Assembly: GCA_021817875.1 (NCBI GenBank)
Contig: JAKAFQ010000293.1
Span: 1 to 5,824, forward strand
DNA from: Pseudomonadota bacterium
GTDB taxonomy: Bacteria; Pseudomonadota; Gammaproteobacteria; Steroidobacterales; Steroidobacteraceae
Direction of reading: 5' to 3'
DNA length: 5,824 nt
The position numbers and the translations under genes are program-made. The notes beneath the pieces were generated by a model. It made no database searches and was not told where the DNA came from. It saw only the letters and a list, made by a program, of their open reading frames with translations. Positions 1 to 5,387 of this stretch are shown in pieces (position 1 is the first letter of the stretch; each line of letters begins with the position of its first letter).

Positions 1-1608
1 CGCGAGCTGAACCCTCCCGACCGCCTGGTTTATCTGCTCGATCATGAGTACACGCCACACGCGCTGGCGTGGAACCGCCTGAAGAACGCGGACGGCGCGC
101 GCGCCGCCGCCCTGCGACAGGTGGCGCGGCAGCTCGACTGTGAACTCTTTCTCGCGCTGGCGGATGTGCATGAGACCTGGGCCTGCGAGGACGAAGACGA
201 CTTCGGAAGGTCGCGCTGGAACCGCTACTACGATGGTGACGATGACGAGGAGGAGGAAGCGAACTACGAATCCGACGAGTCGCGGGAGCTCACCGAGCTC
301 ATTGACAGCGACGTCGAGCTGCGGCATTGGGTCAGCGCGGACGGTGAAGCGACTCGCGCACCCAAGGGCAGTGCCGCGGTCGCAAACCATGAGCTCTGCT
401 ACACCACGCCCTCTCAGGACTTCGAGCCGTTCGAGACCGAGCACGAAGGCTATACGGGCAACGCCGGCAATACGGTGGATCACTGGTATCACCGCGCCGC
501 CGTCGTGCTCTGGCCGCGCGATCGCGCGTTCGTGATCCGCGCCAAGACTGATCCAGGCTGGGCGTTGGGACGGATCGCGAAAGCGCTCGCCGCCAAGCAT
601 ACGGACGAGGCTGCGGCTCTGACGCACCAGCTGCTGCCGGTCTGGGCGGTCTGTGCCCGACGGGAAGGAAAACTGCTCGAGGCAACGCTGCAAATCGTCG
701 GATCGCTGGCGCAGCCGCAGACGGCCCGCGCGCTCCTGCAACCGTTTTCCCTGTGGAACCTCACCGCACGAGGGGCACCGCGGCTGTCCGCGCTTTTGGA
801 GACCTATGGTCTCGATTGGTGCCGCACCCTGCTTCGCGGATGGGTAGCCGAGGACAAGGGCTACGAGCCGAACGAAACCCGACTGAAGTGGATGAGCGCA
901 GCGCTGGCACCGCTTTGCCGGGCACTGACCGCTCGTGGATCGCCCGGCCAGGCACTCGCGGCCGAGATGCTCGCGACGCAATGGACTTGGTTGCGGCAAC
1001 GGTGGAAAGGAGTCCTGAAAATGGATGGTTCGGAGAAAGATCGTGCCAAGATGCTCGCGGGCCTCGCCCGGCCGACGCTGGCGCTGATCGAGAGCTGCGA
1101 GCTATCGCTGGAATCGGAAGTGCGGACGGAGCTGATGAACGCGCTGTTGGAGACGCCAGGCCTCCTGCCCCTGCAGCTCGGCCTGCTGCGAGCCGCCTGC
1201 ATTCGTCGCCGGCCCGACCCGCTGCGCGCACTGGGTTTGAAGCGCATCCATGACCATTGCGCCCGCGCGATCGCGACGCGGGTGCGTGCCCCGGCGCGCG
1301 GGGGCGATGACTGGTCGATCGAGGTGCCACTGCAATGCACCTGCACACTTTGCGCGAGGTTTAAACGGTTTCTCGAGACAGCGAATCAGCGGCGTCTCGA
1401 GTGGCCGCTCGCCCAGGCGCAACGGGCGCACCTGCACCACACCATCGATATCCACGGACTACCGGTGACCCATACCACCCGCCGCAGCGGCAGACCCTTC
1501 ACGCTGCTGCTGGAGAAGACCAACGCACTGTTTGAGCGCCGAGCGGCCGCCCGCCGGATTGCGGAGGAAGACCTTCGCTGGCTCGAGGCGACCGTGGGCC
1601 GATTCTGA
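1..1608 (+). CDS. C-terminal part of a large protein resembling 2OG-Fe(II) oxygenase (P4H-like) fusion proteins; 5' end outside window
   Basis: The frame is open from base 1 to the TGA at 1606-1608 (535 codons), so the true start lies upstream; the GTG at 121 is only internal. Visible in order: a segment containing LVYLLDHEYT and LAWNRLKNADGARA (codons ~10-35), an acidic tract (codons ~77-95), a conserved-looking block EGYTGNAGNT...DHWYHRAAVVLWPR (codons ~150-180), a long Leu/Ala-rich helical region, and a C-terminal segment with CxCxxC (C446, C448, C451) followed by H477, H479, H480, H485 and H491. From memory, the YLLDHEYT/LK-x-ADxAR and HRAAVVxWPR patterns occur after the P4H-type 2OG-Fe(II) dioxygenase domain in large uncharacterised bacterial and fungal proteins. 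The catalytic HxD...H domain would lie upstream and is not seen, so enzyme activity is inferred. The Cys/His cluster could bind a metal. No signal peptide or membrane segment appears in this part, which suggests a cytosolic protein. I am sure the gene is real but only moderately sure of the family. Confidence 0.8.
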   Translation, partial: RELNPPDRLVYLLDHEYTPHALAWNRLKNADGARAAALRQVARQLDCELFLALADVHETWACEDEDDFGRSRWNRYYDGDDDEEEEANYESDESRELTELIDSDVELRHWVSADGEATRAPKGSAAVANHELCYTTPSQDFEPFETEHEGYTGNAGNTVDHWYHRAAVVLWPRDRAFVIRAKTDPGWALGRIAKALAAKHTDEAAALTHQLLPVWAVCARREGKLLEATLQIVGSLAQPQTARALLQPFSLWNLTARGAPRLSALLETYGLDWCRTLLRGWVAEDKGYEPNETRLKWMSAALAPLCRALTARGSPGQALAAEMLATQWTWLRQRWKGVLKMDGSEKDRAKMLAGLARPTLALIESCELSLESEVRTELMNALLETPGLLPLQLGLLRAACIRRRPDPLRALGLKRIHDHCARAIATRVRAPARGGDDWSIEVPLQCTCTLCARFKRFLETANQRRLEWPLAQAQRAHLHHTIDIHGLPVTHTTRRSGRPFTLLLEKTNALFERRAAARRIAEEDLRWLEATVGRF

Positions 1609-1628
1609 AACCCTTGGTGGAGACGTAA

Positions 1629-2017
1629 CGCGCATTCTTTCAGTACCTGCAGGATTTCGCGCAATGGACCCGCCCCTGGCGTCGAGGCGCTCCGTGAATC
1701 GGAAGCCGCGGGCTATTCGTCGCTCGTCCGTTTCATGTTGAACGTGGGGGCCGTCTTCGAGCGCTCGCGATGGGAGCACGTCGCGTATGCCACCGCTCTG
1801 CGAATCAACTCCGGATCGCTGGCGTCAATTATTTCTTACGCCGCTGGCGACTTTCATTCTTGCCGGTCTGGCCTGCGGCCATATCGAGCAGGGGCGAGAT
1901 TGGCTCCAATGTGCACGTTCGCACGCGTTCGCCGCGTTCCGCAACATGGCGCTGGGCGAGAGAGGGACCTGGCGTCTCTGGGAACGATCCGTTCAGTATT
2001 GCCAAATTCTACGGTGA
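1629..2017 (+). pseudogene. possible eroded or frameshifted coding remnant; product unknown
   Basis: Three consecutive stretches read like protein but lie in different frames. The first, from 1629, contains AFFQYLQDFAQWTRPW and stops at 1695-1697. The second, around 1670-1800, contains ALRESEAAGYSSLVRF and NVGAVFERSRWEHVAYA. The third, 1787-2017, is a 76-codon ORF starting at an ATG with GGGAG 10 bases upstream; it has one hydrophobic run (FLTPLATFILAGLACG) and a Trp/Arg-rich tail ending CQILR. The pattern fits a small gene broken by indels, or the 76-codon ORF alone may be a real short gene. I recognise no family, and chance open frames are common at this GC content, so this is a weak call. 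Confidence 0.2.
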
Positions 2018-2254
2018 GTTCCGTACCGGCGGCACGCGCCTATTCCCTAGTTAATCTCGCCGGGATCGAAGCGCAGAGATCAGTCGCTTTCGGACACGCC
2101 CGGCGGCCCCGCATTCCCTCGTCGCCGACACGACAAACAACACGAGTCACCGCATTGCGATAGAGGGAGGAAGTTGAACCCCGACACGCGGATTTTCAGT
2201 CCTTGGCCCAAATCAATTTAAGTCATTGATGCGCAGGGAATTTCAACGGCGACA

Positions 2255-2329
2255 CTGTGGAATAATTCAGCGAGATACGAAGACTTAAAGGGCTGATTTG
2301 TATGGATACGCCTACTTAGTATTCCACAG
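2255..2329 (+). repeat. 75-base unit bounded by a perfect 10-bp inverted repeat
   Basis: CTGTGGAATA at 2255-2264 is the exact reverse complement of TATTCCACAG at 2320-2329, with 55 bases between. Inside, TCAGC (2267-2271) can pair with GCTGA (2292-2296). The unit could fold as a closing stem with at least one internal hairpin, or could be a tiny inverted-repeat element. I see no target-site duplication next to the ends. Strand is given as plus because a terminator-like hairpin follows on that strand. Confidence 0.5.
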
Positions 2330-2354
2330 CTCTCGTGGTCGGCCGGCGCGGCGG

Positions 2355-2382
2355 ATGGCATGCGCTGCCATTCACTTTTTTT
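2355..2382 (+). terminator. terminator-like hairpin with T7 tract
   Basis: ATGGCA (2355-2360) and TGCCAT (2366-2371) form a perfect 6-bp stem with a 5-base loop. TTTTTTT follows at 2376-2382 after a 4-base gap. The T-run lies downstream only on the plus strand, so it would stop plus-strand transcription coming from the 1609-2350 region, not the minus-strand permease transcript. The gap before the T-run makes it a moderate rather than a strong terminator. Confidence 0.45.
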
Positions 2383-2448
2383 CTACTCGCCTGACCACGC
2401 ATCTTCATTAAGAGGATCGACAGCCGACGCCGGCTCACGGCCCTGACC

Positions 2449-3525
2449 TCAGTCTGCATTGAGACTCTCAACATCGATTTCGTCGAACCGCTTCCATCGG
2501 TAAATCAGGTACGAGACGCCCCATGCGGTGGCGAATACCCCGATGATCGCAAACCCCAACGTGTTGAAATGCGCAGCAAGGTTGCCGGCGACTCTCCAGC
2601 CGGCGCCATCGAACTTCAACGCATGCGCTATCAAGGCGATTGTCTCAATTCCGCCGATGATGACGGCGACCAGCGCCGAGACTGCCGTTATCGTCATGTT
2701 GTAGTACAGCTTGCGGATCGGCTTCACGAAGGCCCACTGATAGGCGCCGAGCATCAGAACCCCGTCAGTGGTATCGACGAGGGTCATGCCGGCCGCGAAC
2801 AACGCCGGAAATACCAGAATCGTCGAAATCGAGACTCCATGCGCCGCTTGGGAACCCGCGAGTCCGAGCAGCGTTACCTCGGTCGCCGTGTCGAAGCCCA
2901 GTCCGAACAGGAAGCCGAGCGGCGTCATTTGCCAGCTATGCCGTATCAAGGCGAACAGCGGTCGGAAGATGCGCGAGAGCGGTCCGCGGGCACCCGTGAG
3001 AATATCGAGACCACCGTCGGCGATTCCGCCTCCATTACGAGCCATTTTGAAGCGACGCCAAACTGAAGCCAATATCACCAAATTCATCGCGGCGATGGCG
3101 AACAAAAAGCCTGCCGATGTTGCAACGGCGATCACACCGCCGATTCTCGAGAAACTTCCCAAGTGCGCGGCGACGCTGACGGTAAACGCGATGATACATG
3201 CCACGATCAACACGATCGTCGAGTGTCCAAGCGCGAAAAACAAGCCGACCGTGACTGGCCGCTTGCCATCTTGCATGAGCTTTCGGGTGACATTATCGAT
3301 CGCGGCGATGTGATCAGCATCGACCGCGTGACGCAACCCGAGACTATAGGCGAGCAAAGCAAGTCCGAGCCTGATCGAATCGCCGTGGAACAGCGCGTAC
3401 GCCCACGCGATCACCGCGACGTTGCCGACCAGGAGCCCCGCGTATAGCGCGACCAGGCGCGCTTTGAGCGACCTCATGTCCATTGCCCGCAGCAGCCTGG
3501 TCGTCGATACGCTCAAGTCCGGCAT
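2449..3525 (-). CDS. NiCoT-family (HoxN/HupN/NixA) nickel/cobalt permease, probably cobalt
   Basis: An inner-membrane secondary transporter for divalent Co2+ and/or Ni2+. The 358 residues fit the family's usual ~330-380 residues with about eight membrane helices. All hallmark motifs are present: RHAVDADHIAAIDN (residues 65-78, with the metal-binding His66, Asp71 and His72 region), FFALGHSTIV (96-105), LGFDTATE (209-216) and FAAGMTLVDTTDGVLM (243-258). Hydrophobic segments flank them throughout, and a basic cytoplasmic-type loop lies around 155-200. The chosen ATG at 3525 overlaps the end of cobW by 13 bases and has GAGGGG 9 bases upstream; ATGs at residues 15 and 17 have weaker upstream sites. 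Motifs alone do not separate Ni from Co. The B12 riboswitch and CobW partner on the same unit point to cobalt uptake for cobalamin synthesis. The overlap suggests translational coupling. Confidence 0.95.
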   Translation of the reverse strand: MPDLSVSTTRLLRAMDMRSLKARLVALYAGLLVGNVAVIAWAYALFHGDSIRLGLALLAYSLGLRHAVDADHIAAIDNVTRKLMQDGKRPVTVGLFFALGHSTIVLIVACIIAFTVSVAAHLGSFSRIGGVIAVATSAGFLFAIAAMNLVILASVWRRFKMARNGGGIADGGLDILTGARGPLSRIFRPLFALIRHSWQMTPLGFLFGLGFDTATEVTLLGLAGSQAAHGVSISTILVFPALFAAGMTLVDTTDGVLMLGAYQWAFVKPIRKLYYNMTITAVSALVAVIIGGIETIALIAHALKFDGAGWRVAGNLAAHFNTLGFAIIGVFATAWGVSYLIYRWKRFDEIDVESLNAD

Positions 3526-4871
3526 TCGTTGAAGCCCCTCGCCAGGAGTTCTCTATCGAGTTGCCGGCCGATGAACACCAGCTGCGTCCGCTTCGCTCGA
3601 TCGCCCCATGGCCCGAGAGAAGTGGTGTCGACCACCATGTGCACGCCTTGAATGACGACTCGCTCATCGGTGCCGCTGAAATTCAAGAAGCCCTTCATTC
3701 GGTACAGACGCGTACCTTGAGTTTCAAGTACCTGCCCGAGCCATGCTTGAAAGCGCTCGGCACTGACCGGGCACTCGGTCTCGAGGCTGAACGAGGCAAC
3801 GCGTTCGTCGTGGGAGTGCCCAGGATCGAATTCCCGCTGCACATGGGGTGCCAATTCCACGCCATCCGGATCAAGTAATCTCAGTGAAAATTCAGCGGGC
3901 AGGTGCTGAGTGAAAAGCCAGTAGACCCCATCCGAGTCAATGTGGAGACGGAAGCGGATTTCCCCGCTGTGCTGCAAATCGAGCGTTCGCACGCACAACT
4001 GTGGGCCGAGTCGCGCACCCGCCGACACCGGTTCCGCGGCAGCAGAAAACAGCGTAAACACCCGCTCCGCACCCTTGACTGGGTCGAGATCATCGACGGG
4101 AAGTACCTCGCATATGGCGATGTTCATGGACGGATCCGGTCCTTCCCCCATGACCATTGCATATTCGCCGGCCGCAAGGACATAGGCGCCCGCCCATTCG
4201 AATGGGTATTCGGGCTCAAGAAATGTCGGCTGGTATTCGAGCGCACGGGCAAGATCGAAGCCGCCGATTCCGAGGACGGCTCCCATGGGAACGGATGCGC
4301 GTTGCTCCGGATCGGCGCGCACGATGCGGGCGAGCGCGTTGATGCCGCGCAAGCGTCGCTCTAAATCGTCGAGATCGGCGGAACCTACCAGATCGGTCTT
4401 GTTCAGTACGATGACGTCGGCGAATGCGACTTGCGTGCGCACCTCCTCGCTTTGCCCAAGTTGCTGCTCGAAATGCAGCGCATCGACCATCGTCACGATC
4501 CCATCCAGCGCGAATTCCCGACGCATGCTGTCGTCGACGAAAAAGGTTTGCGCGACGGGCCCGGGATTGGCGAGGCCGGTGGTCTCGAGCACGATTCGAT
4601 CGAATTTCTCGCGGCGGTTGATCAGGTTGCCGAGAATGCGGATCAGGTCGCCGCGCACAGTGCAGCAGATGCACCCGTTGTTCATCTCGAAGATCTCTTC
4701 GTCAGCATCGATGACGAGTTCCTGATCGACGCCGATCTCGCCGAACTCGTTTTCGATCACGGCGATCCGCTGTCCGTGGCTCTCGGTGAGTATCCGATTC
4801 AACAGTGTGGTCTTGCCGGACCCGAGGAAGCCGGTCAATACGGTCACCGGAATTCGATTTGCTGCGCTCAC
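3513..4871 (-). CDS. cobW: CobW/COG0523 family GTPase (metallochaperone) with a large central insertion
   Basis: A G3E-type P-loop GTPase of the COG0523 group, cytosolic, thought to deliver or manage metal ions; the setting suggests cobalt for cobalamin. Visible motifs: Walker A GFLGSGKT (residues 14-21), IENEFGEIGVD (39-49), the metal-binding GCICC (Cys67, Cys69, Cys70), ETTGLANP (96-103) and NKTD (157-160). A CobW C-terminal domain spans about 357-450 (YRMKGFLNF, then IQGVHM, W422 and LVFIGRQLD). At 452 residues it is longer than a typical ~320-400-residue CobW because about 130 beta-rich residues (~220-350) sit between the two domains. The His-rich stretch often found there is reduced to GHSHDE (351-356). 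The start is GTG at 4871, with GGGAGGT 6 bases upstream. It is first in the unit behind the riboswitch and overlaps the permease gene by 13 bases. The family is certain; the metal is inferred from context. Confidence 0.93.
   Translation of the reverse strand: MSAANRIPVTVLTGFLGSGKTTLLNRILTESHGQRIAVIENEFGEIGVDQELVIDADEEIFEMNNGCICCTVRGDLIRILGNLINRREKFDRIVLETTGLANPGPVAQTFFVDDSMRREFALDGIVTMVDALHFEQQLGQSEEVRTQVAFADVIVLNKTDLVGSADLDDLERRLRGINALARIVRADPEQRASVPMGAVLGIGGFDLARALEYQPTFLEPEYPFEWAGAYVLAAGEYAMVMGEGPDPSMNIAICEVLPVDDLDPVKGAERVFTLFSAAAEPVSAGARLGPQLCVRTLDLQHSGEIRFRLHIDSDGVYWLFTQHLPAEFSLRLLDPDGVELAPHVQREFDPGHSHDERVASFSLETECPVSAERFQAWLGQVLETQGTRLYRMKGFLNFSGTDERVVIQGVHMVVDTTSLGPWGDRAKRTQLVFIGRQLDRELLARGFNECRT
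3535..3540 (-). promoter_or_regulatory. Shine-Dalgarno site of the permease gene
   Basis: On the minus strand GAGGGG lies 9 bases before the ATG at 3525, inside the last codons of cobW. It supports the longer start over the ATGs at residues 15 and 17, which have no comparable site. Confidence 0.6.
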
Positions 4872-5062
4872 CCGCCGACCTCCCGCGCTTCACTATCCGC
4901 CGACGCGCGTAAATCACCCAAACGAACCGGGCGCGGAGGGATATTGGGGGGGGGAATCGCCGGAAGTGAACGCGTTGTGTGAGGTTGGCTCGAGCCGTGC
5001 CTGCACCAAACGTCGACCGTGGCAACGCACCCATCGCCCGCCGCGATGTTCGCTAACGTCAT
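4872..5062 (-). other. long leader between the riboswitch aptamer and cobW
   Basis: About 190 bases separate the B12 box from the cobW start. They include a 9-base C-run on the minus strand (4946-4954), the palindrome GGCTCGAGCC (4987-4996), and a segment at 4932-4940 able to pair with the cobW Shine-Dalgarno. I see no hairpin followed by a U-run, so a translational expression platform is more likely than a terminator. A 64-codon frame (5062-4868) begins directly after the B12 box and ends in a GTGA overlap with the cobW start. It has no ribosome site and mixed codon use, so I do not call it a gene. Confidence 0.5.
4878..4884 (-). promoter_or_regulatory. strong Shine-Dalgarno site of cobW
   Basis: The minus strand reads GGGAGGT, then 6 bases, then the GTG start at 4871. 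This fixes the GTG start. The site can pair with an upstream leader segment at 4932-4940 (8 of 9 positions including one G-U pair and one A-C mismatch), which could hide it when the leader folds. Confidence 0.75.
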
Positions 5063-5263
5063 GGCCAGGCCGGTCTCCGGGCTCGCGAGTGCGATTGGAA
5101 TTCTCGCCGGAGAATCGCCTTCCCACGTTCATTACGAACGCAGTGGCTGAGGATTCTCCGCTTCTCGCTTACCGTTGCGGGGGCAGCGCCGGAATTCACA
5201 CCGGCTTCCCGTTTCAGTCGCCGCCGTTCACATGAAATACGCGAATTGCGGGCAAGCACCTGA
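5063..5263 (-). ncRNA. cobalamin (B12) riboswitch aptamer
   Basis: Read on the minus strand, the hallmarks of this RNA class appear in order. They are a 5' GGTGC near 5258, the GGGAA-x3-GGTG-x-GAATTCC core, then CTGCCCCCGCAACGGTA (together 5210-5170), GCCACTG (5147-5141), and the 3' B12 box AGCCCGGAGACCGGCCTGG (5083-5065). A perfect 8-bp stem (5159-5152 with 5116-5109) encloses the CCACTG segment, with a further CGTTC/GAACG hairpin at 5140-5126. Known members bind adenosyl- or related cobalamins and lower expression of uptake and synthesis genes. Here the aptamer sits upstream of cobW and the permease. The outer ends are approximate because the closing stem was not folded computationally. Confidence 0.95.
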
Positions 5264-5277
5264 CAGCTACCGGGTGG

Positions 5278-5306
5278 ATGCTAACTGCGTGCCATGTTTA
5301 TGGCAA
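5278..5306 (-). promoter_or_regulatory. sigma70-like promoter of the riboswitch-cobW-permease unit
   Basis: On the minus strand, TTGCCA (5306-5301; 5 of 6 to TTGACA) is followed by a 17-base spacer and TAGCAT (5283-5278; 4 of 6 to TATAAT). Transcription would begin near 5271, about 8-12 bases before the first riboswitch element, which is the expected position. Confidence 0.55.
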
Positions 5307-5313
5307 GATGCCA
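5290..5313. promoter_or_regulatory. candidate operator: three TGCCA/TGGCA half-sites
   Basis: TGCCAT (5290-5295), GTTT, ATGGCA (5300-5305) is a perfect palindrome. A third half-site, TGCCA (5309-5313), forms a second overlapping palindrome with TGGCA (5301-5305) across AGA. The cluster covers the -35 box and part of the spacer of the minus-strand promoter and lies upstream of cobQ, so a bound protein could affect both directions. The regulator is unknown, and chance is possible for 5-6-bp half-sites. Confidence 0.3.
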
Positions 5314-5347
5314 CCGCTTCCGAAGGTTCTGCTGTGGCTGATGGAAG

Positions 5348-5378
5348 CTGACCACCCCCCGCAATGACCTCGTGTAAT
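5348..5378 (+). promoter_or_regulatory. weak candidate promoter for cobQ
   Basis: TGTAAT at 5373-5378 matches 5 of 6 bases of the -10 consensus. CTGACC at 5348-5353 is a 4-of-6 match to the -35, at a long 19-base spacing. If used, the transcript would begin about at the cobQ ATG (5388), giving a leaderless mRNA. Confidence 0.2.
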
Positions 5379-5387
5379 GTCTCGACA

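Larger units (their letters stand above)
2212..2382 (+). ncRNA. candidate structured small RNA ending at an intrinsic terminator
   Basis: The 75-base inverted-repeat unit is followed 25 bases later on the plus strand by a hairpin and T7 tract. No coding frame in the interval is convincing. A long-range stem plus a terminal hairpin is the usual shape of a bacterial sRNA or a leader structure. The 5' end is arbitrary: it is set at the ATCAAT/ATTGAT inverted repeat because no good -35/-10 pair can be seen. It matches no RNA family I know. Confidence 0.2.
1609..2448. other. ~840-base region without a convincing gene
   Basis: This stretch lies between the end of the plus-strand gene and the end of the minus-strand permease gene. 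No frame carries an ORF with both a recognisable product and a strong ribosome site. The first ~400 bases have short protein-like runs in different frames (see the entry at 1629-2017). The last ~230 bases are more AT-rich and hold an ATCAAT/ATTGAT inverted repeat (2212-2217/2225-2230), a 10-bp inverted repeat (2255-2264/2320-2329) and a plus-strand terminator-like hairpin (2355-2382). I see no tRNA, no transposase and no clear transposon ends. Confidence 0.6.

Noticed and set aside
761..1348. 195-codon minus-strand ORF inside the first gene
   Set aside because: Its Arg/Ala/Pro/Ser-rich composition is typical of the antisense frame of a GC-rich gene, and the plus strand is clearly coding here.
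1735..2163. 142-codon plus-strand ORF as an intact gene
   Set aside because: Only its first ~25 codons read like protein; the rest is Arg/Ser/Ala-rich with no domain, and the ATG has no ribosome site. Treated as part of the possible remnant.
2212..2230. FNR-type box at the ATCAAT/ATTGAT inverted repeat
   Set aside because: The half-sites are in the opposite order to TTGAT-N4-ATCAA and the spacer is 7 bases, so it does not fit the consensus.
2241..2316. Fluoride (crcB) riboswitch, because GGGCTGAT and CGCCTACT appear in the right order
   Set aside because: The two pieces are separated by an extra ~11 bases. The 5' GGCGATG...CGCC stem is absent, and no GCCC partner lies upstream of the GGGC. 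No fluoride exporter gene is nearby.
2422..2435. AGCCG-GCGT-CGGCT hairpin after the permease stop as its terminator
   Set aside because: The stem is only 5 bp and no T-run follows on the minus strand.
4868..5062. 64-codon minus-strand frame between riboswitch and cobW as a leader-peptide gene
   Set aside because: It has no Shine-Dalgarno, its codon use is mixed, and it runs through a C9 tract coding for a proline run. The GTGA overlap with cobW may be coincidence. It is kept as part of the leader description only.
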